Assembly (NCBI RefSeq): GCF_025965415.1
Contig: NZ_JAOPWY010000121.1
Span: 1 to 60,189 of the forward strand
Direction of reading: 5' to 3'
Length of the DNA: 60,189 nucleotides
Origin: Nocardioides sp.
GTDB lineage: Bacteria; Actinomycetota; Actinomycetes; Propionibacteriales; Nocardioidaceae
This document shows positions 26,741 through 35,240 of this stretch, one piece after another. The position numbers and the translations under genes are program-made. Every line of letters begins with the position of its first letter. Position 1 is the stretch's first letter. The notes under the pieces are model-generated. The model saw only the letters and a program-made list of their open reading frames with translations, was not told where the DNA came from and ran no database searches.

Positions 26741-27990
26741 CAGAGCACCTCCAACAGTTCGCGCCGGAGATCCTCGGCAATGATGCCAACCTCGCCTTTC
26801 AACCGCGCCAGCAGGATGTCCTGATGAGACTTCCCATGCTTGACGACCTGGAACCCGGTCCCGTGCAAGGCAGCGATGATCTGGAAGCAGTTCAGGATCG
26901 TGTAGTAACGGAGGCGTTCCTCGTCGACGGAGAGTCCCGAGACGTCGGTGTACCAGTCGAAGAACTCCCGCTTCTTTACCAGCCCGCACACGAGGTAGTC
27001 ACCTTCTTCATCGTAGTGACCGAACGGCGCCTGGATAGTCCATGCGAGGTCGCGGTGGCGGTCCCCCAGGTGTCCCCGCTCCCAGTCGAGCCATGCGGTG
27101 ATCTGCCGGCTGTCCTCGTCGAACAGGAAGTTGCCGCTTCGAAAGTCGCCATGGACCACACTCACGTGGTCGACAGAAGGAACGTGATCCCGCAGCCATC
27201 TGGCAGCGACCTCCATCAGGGGAATGGTCTCGTCGCGATCTTCTTCCCAGACGCGCAGGGCTCGATTGAGCTGCCAGAGCGCCGCTTCATGCGCACCGTC
27301 GTGGGGACGCGCGAATGACGGCAGAGAGCTTGCAGAGTGGTCGAAGGTGTGGATGGCAGCCAAATGGGACATGAACTGAGGTGCCAGATCGGCGGCGAGG
27401 TCGGGTCCGAACCTGGTGCCAAGTCCAGTGACCTGTCCGGATGCGGATCGCGAAGGCTTGGCCACGCCGGCGCAGAACTCGGTGATGAGAACGGGCTGAG
27501 GGAACCAGTCGCCAGTCGCGTCGACCCATGGTGCGTTCGGAACCGGAACTGTTCCACGCAGCGCGTTCATCAGCTCGAACTCCCGGGTGCGGCTGGTGAC
27601 GTTGAGCGACTCGCCAGGCTCCATGCGCATGACGAGTCGCCGCGTGGAGTGATCGTGCTGCTCCAGGGTGAAGCCGACCTGCACCTTCGAGGCGCCACCG
27701 ACGAACCAATGAGGATCGAGCACCTCACAGGAGGGGTCGACAGTGGCGCGAAAGTACTCGCGCAGCATCCCGGCAAGCTCGTTCAGGCTGGGTCGGACAT
27801 ACGGACCGTTGAGACGTTCGGCCGCGCGGCGACGCATGAGCCACTCAAATTCTGGCTCCGTCGGGTATCTGCGCTCCAGTTGCTCGATGCGGTCCACGGA
27901 ACTCGGACCGCCGCCGTCGCCCCCGGCGGTGGGCGCAGCTCCGTGCACCCCGACGCTCGCTGGCTCGTGAGCTCGGAGCCGCGCGGTCAT
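26740..27990 (-). CDS. APH-like phosphotransferase (ACAD10/FadE-associated type)
   Basis: This 416-aa member of the aminoglycoside phosphotransferase/choline-kinase fold has the catalytic loop VVHGDFRSGNFLF (about residues 278-290, with the HGDxxxxN Asp and Asn). The metal-binding DWE follows at about 300 (AWLDWERGHLGD). Members of this branch are frequent in acyl-CoA catabolic clusters and may phosphorylate hydroxylated acids or acyl-CoAs, by analogy with ACAD10/11. Antibiotic resistance is less likely here. The ATG overlaps the stop of the upstream AttH-like gene (ATGA). Confidence 0.85.
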   Translation of the reverse strand: MTARLRAHEPASVGVHGAAPTAGGDGGGPSSVDRIEQLERRYPTEPEFEWLMRRRAAERLNGPYVRPSLNELAGMLREYFRATVDPSCEVLDPHWFVGGASKVQVGFTLEQHDHSTRRLVMRMEPGESLNVTSRTREFELMNALRGTVPVPNAPWVDATGDWFPQPVLITEFCAGVAKPSRSASGQVTGLGTRFGPDLAADLAPQFMSHLAAIHTFDHSASSLPSFARPHDGAHEAALWQLNRALRVWEEDRDETIPLMEVAARWLRDHVPSVDHVSVVHGDFRSGNFLFDEDSRQITAWLDWERGHLGDRHRDLAWTIQAPFGHYDEEGDYLVCGLVKKREFFDWYTDVSGLSVDEERLRYYTILNCFQIIAALHGTGFQVVKHGKSHQDILLARLKGEVGIIAEDLRRELLEVL

Positions 27991-28979
27991 CGAGTGCCGC
28001 CACGCTGGCGGCCGTGCCGCGACATGCGGTCCGCGAGGAAGTCGAGGCCGTAGACGTCGGTCCCCACGCCATGTCCGATGCGGCCGTTCAGGTCGTAGCG
28101 GAACAGCGACTGGTAGGCCACCGAGCACGGGTTGAACTGGTGGTAGGGATGGCCGCCCAGCGACGTGCCGTAGAAATCGTACTCCTTCCCTCGGACATCC
28201 CTGGCGTAGACGTGGTTCCTGACACCGATCAGGTCGACGTGGTCGGCCTCGATGCGCGCCTCGACGAGCCCGTAAACCTCCCCGTGGTCCACCACGTGAC
28301 CGAATCGCAGGTCTCCGTAGACGACGCGACCGTCGACGATGTCCAGCGCGGTGACGATGTGCATGCCGAGGTCCTCGCCGAAGGCGATCGGCATCCACGA
28401 CAACGCACGGCGACCTTCCTCCAGCCGCGGGCCCCAGCTGTGGTCCATCCCCTCGAACGAGTCGATCTTGTAGGTCTTGCCTCGGAGCTGGAGCTCGCCC
28501 TGGACGTGCCCGAGCAGCTCGAAGTGCCCGTTCTTCCACTGGTCTCCCAGGCTGTCGAACATCTGGTCGGCCAGGAGCGGGTTCTGGTTCTTGTCGTGGA
28601 TGTCGAACGGTTGGCTGAGGCCAGTGAAGGTCAGGTCGAACGAGGCCGCGCCGAGCGCGTGCTCGTAGGTGAAGTGGTAGTCGACCGGCGGCTTGGTGAC
28701 TTCGACGCTGAGCCCGCTCGGCAACGTGTAGTTGCTGAAGTTGTCCGGGCACGGCTGGTGGACCTGAGGGTCGGTGAAGTCGACCTCGAACGGCTGCCGG
28801 CAGAATCCCTGGGCAATGATGACCGCAGAGGTCGCCACGCCGAGGTTGGGGCGGGCGAGGACGTAGGCGTTGCCGATGATCCCGGCCTCGGGCACCGAGA
28901 ACAGCAGCACGGTCGTCTCCGCCCATGTGCGGTCGGTGGTGTCTCGCTCGTGGAAGTCAGAGTCCTCGGGGATGATCAC
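27987..28979 (-). CDS. AttH/CrtC-like protein (DUF7064/7065 type)
   Basis: This is a 330-aa protein with a two-lobed lipocalin-like pattern. The signature GMDHSWGPRL lies at about residues 175-184; such DHSWGPR motifs mark AttH/hydroxyneurosporene-synthase-like proteins. Members bind hydrophobic ligands, and some catalyse hydration or cyclisation; the function in acyl-CoA clusters is unknown. The GTG at 28979 was chosen because AGGAGG sits seven bases upstream and the codon overlaps the previous TGA. No signal peptide is visible. The family name is given with moderate certainty. Confidence 0.75.
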   Translation of the reverse strand: MIIPEDSDFHERDTTDRTWAETTVLLFSVPEAGIIGNAYVLARPNLGVATSAVIIAQGFCRQPFEVDFTDPQVHQPCPDNFSNYTLPSGLSVEVTKPPVDYHFTYEHALGAASFDLTFTGLSQPFDIHDKNQNPLLADQMFDSLGDQWKNGHFELLGHVQGELQLRGKTYKIDSFEGMDHSWGPRLEEGRRALSWMPIAFGEDLGMHIVTALDIVDGRVVYGDLRFGHVVDHGEVYGLVEARIEADHVDLIGVRNHVYARDVRGKEYDFYGTSLGGHPYHQFNPCSVAYQSLFRYDLNGRIGHGVGTDVYGLDFLADRMSRHGRQRGGTR

Positions 28980-29479
28980 GGCATTTCCTCCTGCGTGGTT
29001 GGGATGGGGGCGTCTGCGATGGGTGTACGCGCAGACGACGCTTGACTCGGTGACAAAGCGCCACAGCCGGTGGCTGCTCGTGCGGACTCCGGTCGTGCGA
29101 TGTATCGAACGAACGCGTCGGACATCGGCTGGACCGTGACTCTGACGGGTGCGCCCGCGTGTGGGGTCCTGGGGAAGTCCTGCGCCAGAGCGACGACCCG
29201 CGGCCCCTCGGACAGCTCGACGACGACGACGTCGTAGGGCACGAGCGGCTGCCACTCGGGGTCGACGGTGTACTCGACGGTCGTCCACGAGGTCACGACG
29301 CCCGTGCCGTCTAAGGGGACGAACGCCATCCGTGCGCTGCCGCAGATCGGGCAGAAGTAGCGGGGCGGGTGGACGCTCCGGTGGCACTCCGTGCACTGCT
29401 GGACGTGCAGCCGCGATGTGCGAGCCATTAACGCGAACAGCTCGCCGGCGATTTCCTCGGGCCTGGGGGGCCTGCTCAT
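28976..29479 (-). CDS. Zn-ribbon/OB-fold (DUF35) thiolase partner 1
   Basis: This 167-aa DUF35 protein has a rubredoxin-like zinc ribbon of four cysteines (Cys29, Cys32, Cys43, Cys46 in CTECHRSVHPPRYFCPICG). An OB-fold follows (GTGVVTSWTTVEY, PYDVVVVELSEGPRV). Proteins of this type bind thiolase-fold LTP proteins and are needed for their activity, as in the steroid side-chain Ltp2-ChsH2 aldolase (established for that system). It overlaps the upstream thiolase-like gene by four bases, so the pair is probably one complex. A low-complexity tail of about 35 residues lacks family similarity. Confidence 0.9.
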   Translation of the reverse strand: MSRPPRPEEIAGELFALMARTSRLHVQQCTECHRSVHPPRYFCPICGSARMAFVPLDGTGVVTSWTTVEYTVDPEWQPLVPYDVVVVELSEGPRVVALAQDFPRTPHAGAPVRVTVQPMSDAFVRYIARPESARAATGCGALSPSQASSARTPIADAPIPTTQEEMP

Positions 29480-30672
29480 CCGACCCCCCTCTCCAGGACG
29501 GCGATGCTGCCGTCGCCGAGGTCGCCGTAGCCGGTCACGACTCCGACGCGGGCGCCAACCACCTGGTTGGTCCCGGCGGTGCCGCGCAGCTGGCGTACGG
29601 CCTCGACGACGTGGTTCATCCCCCAGCAGTGCCCCTGCGCGAGCAGCCCGCCGTGCGTGTTCAGCGGCATGGCACCACCGGGGTCGAGTGCGCCCGGGGT
29701 GATGAGAGCGGCGGCCTCACCGCGGTCGGCCAGGCCCAGCGCCTCCAGCTGCAGCAGCACCACGTGGGTGAAGCAGTCGTAGATCTGGAAGAAATCCATG
29801 TCCGTGGCTTGATACCCGGCCATCTCGAAGGCTCGGGGCGCGGCATTTGCGAGTCCGAGCATGAGCATGTCTGATCGGTTGGTGATCTCATCGGCAGGGT
29901 GAGCATGTCCCTCGGCCACACCGGCGATCGTCACGGGAGTGTGCGCCCCGTCCGCAGCCCGGTCGGCAGCAGACACGACGACCGCGGCAGCGGCATCGGT
30001 CTCCAAGCAGCAGTCGAGCTTGCGGAGGGGGGAGCTGATCATCGGGGATGCGAGGTACTCGTCCTCGCCGAGGGGCCGCTCACGCAGGTAGGCGTTCTCG
30101 TTGTGGGCGGCCGCGCGCCTGGCGGCGAGCGCGATCTCCGAGGTGGCCTGCCACGGCACGGCGTACCGGTCGACGTACTGCTGCAGGTAGAGGGCGTACC
30201 AGTAGGGGGCCGAGCGCAGTCCGTAGGGACCGTAGTAGTTGCGGACGGTCTCGAAGAAGGCCGCCTGGAAGCGACGCTTGCTCGGTAGGGCGTCCGCACG
30301 GGAGCGGATGGCTGAGTATCCGTGCCAGCCGATGGGGATCAGCACGTGGTTGGCGACGCCGGTGGAGACCGCCATCGCGGCCGTGAGCAGCGCGCCGGTG
30401 GCGCTGGCTCCGCCGATCTGCATGGCGGCCGTGTAGCGGACGTCCGTCACGCCCACGTGGGCGGCGACCTCGTCCCACCCCACGAATCCGGGTGGAGCGA
30501 TCACGGCGTCGATGTCGGACGGCCGTAGGCCGGCGTCGCGGATGGCGTGGACGGAGGTGGTGGCGATCATCTGCATCAGGGGGATTTGGGTTCCCCGAAC
30601 GTGCGGGGTCTCCGCGATCCCGGTGATCGCCGCTCGGCGCGACAACGGATGTGACGCGCTTCCGTGCTGCAT
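29476..30672 (-). CDS. Thiolase-fold lipid-transfer-protein-like enzyme 1
   Basis: This 398-aa protein of the SCP-x/LTP thiolase family shows RAAITGIAETPH at the start and QIYDCFTHVVLLQLEALG in the second half. It ends with PLNTHGGLLAQGHCWGMNHVVEAV and a C-terminal GYGDLGDGSIAVL. At the position of the usual acyl-binding Cys the sequence reads MQIGGASATGAL, without cysteine. That is the pattern of LTP aldolases rather than true thiolases. The ATG at 30672 follows AGGAGG by eight bases; a GTG nine bases earlier overlaps the RBS and was rejected. It is coupled to DUF35 partner 1. Likely role: retro-aldol or Claisen cleavage of a beta-hydroxy or beta-keto acyl-CoA. Confidence 0.88.
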   Translation of the reverse strand: MQHGSASHPLSRRAAITGIAETPHVRGTQIPLMQMIATTSVHAIRDAGLRPSDIDAVIAPPGFVGWDEVAAHVGVTDVRYTAAMQIGGASATGALLTAAMAVSTGVANHVLIPIGWHGYSAIRSRADALPSKRRFQAAFFETVRNYYGPYGLRSAPYWYALYLQQYVDRYAVPWQATSEIALAARRAAAHNENAYLRERPLGEDEYLASPMISSPLRKLDCCLETDAAAAVVVSAADRAADGAHTPVTIAGVAEGHAHPADEITNRSDMLMLGLANAAPRAFEMAGYQATDMDFFQIYDCFTHVVLLQLEALGLADRGEAAALITPGALDPGGAMPLNTHGGLLAQGHCWGMNHVVEAVRQLRGTAGTNQVVGARVGVVTGYGDLGDGSIAVLERGVG

Positions 30673-30719
30673 CGGTCCCACCTCCTATCTCGGTATACGT
30701 GCGTTCGTGTGATGGCGCC

Positions 30720-31892
30720 TCAGCGGAACGCGGCGTGACCCGTCAGTGCCTGACCGAGTATCAGCTGGTGGACCTCGGAGGTGCCCTCGTAGGTCAGCAC
30801 CGACTCCAGGTTGTTGGCGTGCCTCATCATCGGGTACTCGAGCGTGATTCCGGCTGCACCGAACAAGGTGCGGCACTCGCGCGCGATTGCAAGTGCTTCG
30901 CGGACGTTGTTGAGCTTGCCGAGGCTGATCTGGCGGTGGTCGAGACCGCCGCCGTCCTTCAGGCGTCCGAGGTGAAGAGCCAGCAGCATCCCCTTGGTGA
31001 GCTCGACGGACATGTCGGCGAGCTTGGTCTGGGTGATCTGGTAGCTGGCGAGCGCCTGGCCGTAGAGCTGCCGCTCCCCCACGTAGGTGAGTGCCGCGGC
31101 GAGGCAGTCACGGGCCGCGCCCAGCGCCCCGAACACGATGCCGAAGCGTGCCTCGTTCAGGCAGCCGAGGGGTCCGCTCAGGCCCTTCGCGCCGGGCATG
31201 ACGGCCGACGCCGGTAGGCGCACGGAGTCCATCACGAGCTCGCTCGTGATGGAAGCGCGCAGGGACATCTTCTTCTTGATCTCCGGTGCGGAGAAGCCGG
31301 CGGTGTCGGTGGGGACGACGAATCCACGGATGCCGTCGTCGGTCTGGGCCCAGACCACCGCGACGTCGGCGATGGACCCGTTGGTGATCCACATCTTGTT
31401 CCCGGTGAGGATCCAGTCCTCACCGTCCCTGCGCGCGCGGGTGCGCATACCACCCGGGTCGGATCCATAGTCGGGCTCGGTCAGGCCGAAGCACCCGATG
31501 GCCTCGCCCTTCGCCATGCGGGGAAGCCACTCGGTCTTCTGCTCCTCGCTGCCGTACTTCCAGATGGCGTACATGGCGAGGGACCCCTGCACCGACACGA
31601 GGGATCGCAGGCCCGAGTCACCGGCTTCGAGCTCCATGCAGGCAAGGCCGTACGAGGTCGCCGACAGGCCTGCGCACCCGTAGCCCTCAAGGTGCATGCC
31701 GAGCAGTCCGAGCTTGCCCAGCTCGGGTGCGAGCTCGCGCGCGGGGACGGTGCCAGCCTCGAACCAGTTCGCGATGTTCGGACGGATCTGGTCGTCGACG
31801 AACCGGCGCGTCGTCGCGCGGACGGCGATCTCCTCCTCGTCGAGCAGGCTGTCGATCCCGGCGAAGTCGAGGGGCTGGGTGGGAGTGCTCAT
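30720..31892 (-). CDS. Acyl-CoA dehydrogenase, glutaryl-CoA dehydrogenase-like
   Basis: This 390-aa FAD enzyme oxidises an acyl-CoA to the 2-enoyl-CoA. CFGLTEPDYGSDPGGM binds FAD and substrate, WITNGSIADV lies in the beta-domain, and the catalytic base is Glu369 in TYEGTSEVHQLILG. The YEGT position and NEARFGIVFGALGAA make it closest to the glutaryl-CoA/short branched-chain group. Length is normal. The start ATG at 31892 is the first Met of the conserved region. It lies in the operon between the flavin monooxygenase and LTP-like gene 1. The electron acceptor would be ETF, not encoded here. Confidence 0.94.
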   Translation of the reverse strand: MSTPTQPLDFAGIDSLLDEEEIAVRATTRRFVDDQIRPNIANWFEAGTVPARELAPELGKLGLLGMHLEGYGCAGLSATSYGLACMELEAGDSGLRSLVSVQGSLAMYAIWKYGSEEQKTEWLPRMAKGEAIGCFGLTEPDYGSDPGGMRTRARRDGEDWILTGNKMWITNGSIADVAVVWAQTDDGIRGFVVPTDTAGFSAPEIKKKMSLRASITSELVMDSVRLPASAVMPGAKGLSGPLGCLNEARFGIVFGALGAARDCLAAALTYVGERQLYGQALASYQITQTKLADMSVELTKGMLLALHLGRLKDGGGLDHRQISLGKLNNVREALAIARECRTLFGAAGITLEYPMMRHANNLESVLTYEGTSEVHQLILGQALTGHAAFR

Positions 31893-31959
31893 GGGTTTCT
31901 CCGTTTGTGGGCGGGGTGGTGGGAGGACTGGGGATGGTGGGGCGGGGTGGCCGGCAGGA

Positions 31960-33825
31960 CTAAACGAGGCCGTCGAGCTCGGCCTTGATCTGTAGGGCGA
32001 GGAAGCGCGAGTGGAGCCTGCTCTCCAGGAGGTTGCCGCCCATGACCCAGAAGCCGGCCTGGTCCGTGCGGCGCCACATGTTGCGCAGCTCGAAGTCGTC
32101 GTCGAAGCCCCAGATCTGACCGACTCGGTCTGCGACCTCGTCGCCCAGCAGTCGTCGCACACCGGACTGCTGGTTCTCGAAGCCAGTCGCCATGACGACC
32201 AGGTCGGCCTGATGGGTCTCCCCGTCAGCGAGCTCGAGCCCGTCGTGGTTCAGACCTGCGATCTGCTCGGCAGCAAGCAGCTGGACCTCGCCGGAGATGA
32301 TCAGGTCGGAGCAGCCGACGTTGATGTAGTAGCCGCCGCCGCGACGGAGGTACTTCATGTGGAACCCGGTGCCGTCCTCCTCGAAGTCGGTCCGGAAGCC
32401 GGCCGACTCCAGGCCGTCGAGGAGGTCCTTGTCGAGGCGGCAGGTCTTGCGGGTGAGCCACTGGTATGAGTCGCGCATCACCTCGTACGGGATCGCCGTC
32501 GTGATGAGGTCGATGTCCTCGACCGCGTCGTGCTCCGAGTAGAGCGCGTAGACCATCGTCCCGCTGGGCTCCAGGCTGACGACGCACGTCGGACTGCGCT
32601 GGACCATGGTCACGGATGCGGCGCCGGCGGCGTGCAGGTCCTGGGCTACGTCGTGACCGCTGTTGCCCGTCCCGAACACCACGGCGTGTTTTCCCTTGTA
32701 GGCCTCGCCGCTGTCAAACTGGCTCGAGTGGATGAGGGTGCCAGCGAACGAGTCGGCCCCAGGCAGCCGCGGCATCAGGGGGACACCGCTGACGGTGCCC
32801 GTCGCCATGACCAGGTGAGGTGCCCGCACGTCGCGCTGCTGCCCGTTCCTCTCGAGGGTCACCTTCCACTCACCGGCCTGCTCGTCGCGAACGGCTCCCA
32901 GAACGGTCGTGCCCGTCCACACATTGAGCTCCATCGCCTCTGCGTAGTACTCGAGCCAGCCCGCCAGCTTGTCCTTGGGCAAGAAGGTCGGCCAAGTCTT
33001 CGGGAAGGGTAGGTAGGGGAGGGTGTTGGCCCAGGTCTCGTTGTGCAGGGTCAAGGAGTGGTAGCGATGACGCCAGACGTCTCCGACTCGTGCGGTGCGC
33101 TCGATGACGAGGGCCCGTACCCCCATCTGCCGGAGGCGCGCAGCAAGCGCGAGGCCGGACTGCCCCGCGCCGACGATGATCACCTCGGGGTCACCGTCAC
33201 CGAGCTCGAGCTCGTGGTTGCGCCGGTCGAGCCAGTTCGAGGCGCCGAACTCGTAGGACTCGTGGTCGTGGCGCGTATCGGGCTGTGTGGAGAGGTGCTG
33301 CAGGGTCGTGAGCAGGAGCCACGTTCGGGGTGGGCCGCCGCCTTCCTCGACCAGGACCCTAGCGAAGCCGGTGCCGGTGCCGGCGTCGACGTCGAAGTCG
33401 AAGTAGCCCTCGACGACGTTGCGGCCCGAGCGGCGGACGAGTCGCGGAGGGGTGCGGTCTGGTGCCGGGCGTACGCCGCGTAGGCCCACGGAATCCGCAA
33501 GGCGGGCGGCGTCCGTGGCGATCTGCGAACGGTCGAAGGTGCGGTATCCCCACTGGAGCGCCAGGATGTCGCGCCAGTAGGAGTCCTCGCCGAAGAGGAG
33601 GTCGAGCTCGAGTTGGAGGTCGTGCGACTCCACGGCCTTCGCGAAGCGGTCGAGCCAGGTGTCGAACACCGAGGTCGCGTGCTCCCCGGCTCCCGCGACT
33701 GCGTCGGGCTTAGAGGACCGTACGACGGGACCGTGCGGGGCCGCCGACACGGAGCGTTGCGCCTCCTGCCGCTCGTCCTCGTGGACGGACGCCGCACCGG
33801 GCCCCTCGGCCAGGGATTCGGTCAT
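31960..33825 (-). CDS. Flavin-containing (Baeyer-Villiger-like) monooxygenase with N-terminal NTF2-like domain
   Basis: This 621-aa enzyme has two parts. Residues about 50-190 look like an NTF2/SnoaL-type domain (FDTWLDRFAKAVESHDLQLELDLLFGEDSYWRDI in pieces). From about 210 on it is a group-B flavin monooxygenase: FAD motif VGAGQSGLALAARL, the fingerprint FAGTLIHSSQF (FxGxxxHxxxF form), an NADPH motif FGTGNSGHDVAQDL and MATGFE. Such enzymes insert oxygen next to a ketone or oxidise a heteroatom. GAGGAGA precedes the ATG. Next to a cyclase-family hydrolase it could convert a cyclic ketone to a lactone. The substrate is inferred. Confidence 0.9.
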   Translation of the reverse strand: MTESLAEGPGAASVHEDERQEAQRSVSAAPHGPVVRSSKPDAVAGAGEHATSVFDTWLDRFAKAVESHDLQLELDLLFGEDSYWRDILALQWGYRTFDRSQIATDAARLADSVGLRGVRPAPDRTPPRLVRRSGRNVVEGYFDFDVDAGTGTGFARVLVEEGGGPPRTWLLLTTLQHLSTQPDTRHDHESYEFGASNWLDRRNHELELGDGDPEVIIVGAGQSGLALAARLRQMGVRALVIERTARVGDVWRHRYHSLTLHNETWANTLPYLPFPKTWPTFLPKDKLAGWLEYYAEAMELNVWTGTTVLGAVRDEQAGEWKVTLERNGQQRDVRAPHLVMATGTVSGVPLMPRLPGADSFAGTLIHSSQFDSGEAYKGKHAVVFGTGNSGHDVAQDLHAAGAASVTMVQRSPTCVVSLEPSGTMVYALYSEHDAVEDIDLITTAIPYEVMRDSYQWLTRKTCRLDKDLLDGLESAGFRTDFEEDGTGFHMKYLRRGGGYYINVGCSDLIISGEVQLLAAEQIAGLNHDGLELADGETHQADLVVMATGFENQQSGVRRLLGDEVADRVGQIWGFDDDFELRNMWRRTDQAGFWVMGGNLLESRLHSRFLALQIKAELDGLV

Positions 33826-33880
33826 GGTGTCTCCTCGTGAGTGAGCAGTGGTCGGGGGTGCGTGTGCGCCGGCGTCGCAC

Positions 33881-34744
33881 TCAGACGATGGCTATCGGGG
33901 CGATGGGACTACCTGACCCTCCGCGGATGCGAAGGGGGCTGAACGCGAGGCAAAACGCGGACGTGCGCTGGCTCGACATGAGTTCGAGATCGAGCAACTC
34001 CAAGAGGGGGATGCCCCGGTCGCGGATCGCGGCCACGTGGAGCGGCAGCGCGCAGGCCTCCCCGCTGGGATTGCGCTCGACGCTGATGTTGTCCGCACCG
34101 ATGACCGCGATCCCTGCCTCGCCCGCCCACACGCCGACGTCGGCGTGAAGGCCCTGCCAGCGGTCGTCCTCGCTCGTGCCGTTGCGCCAGTCCTCGAGCC
34201 AGCCCGTACGCACCACGAGCGCGTCGCCGGGCTGTGGGTCCAGTCCGGCCGTCTGCAACGCAGCCGCCACGTCCGCGGCCCGCAACACGTCTGTGGGGCC
34301 GTGCAGGAACCCCAGCTCGCGCGCATCCACGAACAGTCCACGGGTGACGACCGGTCCCATGGTCTCGATGCCCGCGAAGGAGGCTCCTCTGCTGGTGACG
34401 TTGTCGGCCGAGATGCCGTCCCACATCAAGCCGTCCTGCCAGACGTGGGAGAGGGCATCGACGTGGGTCGTCCCATGACACGCCAGGACGATGGTGTCGT
34501 CCGCGTAGCCGTACCCGGGGCGCTCGGTCAGGCCGGCGGCGTAGTCCCCACCGTCACGGGTGAGGAAGTGCTGCGCCGGCGCGCGGTGGGGCGCGCGGGG
34601 CGCGTCCGCCGATATCTCCAGGCCCAAGGACAGCGTGCGGCCCTCTCGGACGCAGGCAAGGCCTCGTCTCGTGGCCTCGGGGGTCACCAGGTTGAGGGCA
34701 CCGCGCTCCGGCGCCTCGGGCCAGCGACCCCAGTTCGTGGTCAC
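33881..34744 (-). CDS. Cyclase-family (KynB-like) metal-dependent hydrolase
   Basis: This 287-aa member of the cyclase/kynurenine-formamidase family carries the metal-binding motif HGTTHVDALSH (His90, His94, Asp96, His100). A downstream GDALVVRTGW and the active-site region ADNISVE are typical. Family members hydrolyse amides or cyclic esters. The GTG start at 34744 overlaps the TGA of the DUF35 gene (GTGA), so the genes are translationally coupled. Just upstream of the flavin monooxygenase, it may open a lactone product. Confidence 0.88.
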   Translation of the reverse strand: MTTNWGRWPEAPERGALNLVTPEATRRGLACVREGRTLSLGLEISADAPRAPHRAPAQHFLTRDGGDYAAGLTERPGYGYADDTIVLACHGTTHVDALSHVWQDGLMWDGISADNVTSRGASFAGIETMGPVVTRGLFVDARELGFLHGPTDVLRAADVAAALQTAGLDPQPGDALVVRTGWLEDWRNGTSEDDRWQGLHADVGVWAGEAGIAVIGADNISVERNPSGEACALPLHVAAIRDRGIPLLELLDLELMSSQRTSAFCLAFSPLRIRGGSGSPIAPIAIV

Positions 34745-35229
34745 GGGACGAGGAGCTCGAAGTGGACGTCGGTGATGCGGCCCTCGGGCTCGTCCTTGAA
34801 CACGCAACGCACGCGGGGTGTGCTCTGGAGCAGGTCGGTGGCCTGCTGGAGGTCAGTGACGTCCAGGCCCTTCACCAGGTTAACCAGCGCGGTGTCCGCG
34901 CCGTCGAGGGTCACGTAGGCCATGACCACCGGCGGCTTCGGCAGGCCGGGGAACTGCGCGGTGATGATGGTGAACGTCTCGAGCACTCCCTCCGGACCGA
35001 CCTCGACCCACTCGTCGGTCCGTGCGAAGCAGGCGTCGCAGAACGAGCGCGCCGGCACCAGCACCCGGGCGCACGAGGTGCATCGGGTGCCGTAGAGGTG
35101 CTTGCGCTCCAGCTCGCGGAAGAATCGGGTCGCGGTGGCGCCGGCGAAGTAGGTGTAGTCGAAGTTCCAGTTGCCCTGGATGGCGATGTTCGGGTCGTCG
35201 GTGCCGACCGCAGTGTTGATGTCCGTCAT
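34741..35229 (-). CDS. Zn-ribbon/OB-fold (DUF35) thiolase partner 2
   Basis: This 162-aa DUF35 protein has zinc-ribbon cysteines at 50, 53, 64 and 67 (CTSCARVLVPARSFCDAC) and an OB-fold (VLETFTIITAQFPG, PPVVMAYVTLDGADTALV). It lies 11 bp after the stop of LTP-like gene 2, as expected for a thiolase partner. An N-terminal extension of about 40 residues contains FDYTYFAGATATRFFREL, a helical segment that in this family contacts the thiolase subunit. It differs clearly from partner 1, so the operon encodes two separate complexes. Confidence 0.9.
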   Translation of the reverse strand: MTDINTAVGTDDPNIAIQGNWNFDYTYFAGATATRFFRELERKHLYGTRCTSCARVLVPARSFCDACFARTDEWVEVGPEGVLETFTIITAQFPGLPKPPVVMAYVTLDGADTALVNLVKGLDVTDLQQATDLLQSTPRVRCVFKDEPEGRITDVHFELLVP

Positions 35230-35240
35230 GAGTCTGTCTC

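Noticed and set aside
26740..27990. Aminoglycoside resistance kinase
   Set aside because: The fold is right, but the placement in an acyl-CoA operon and the coupling to catabolic genes fit the ACAD10-associated branch better.
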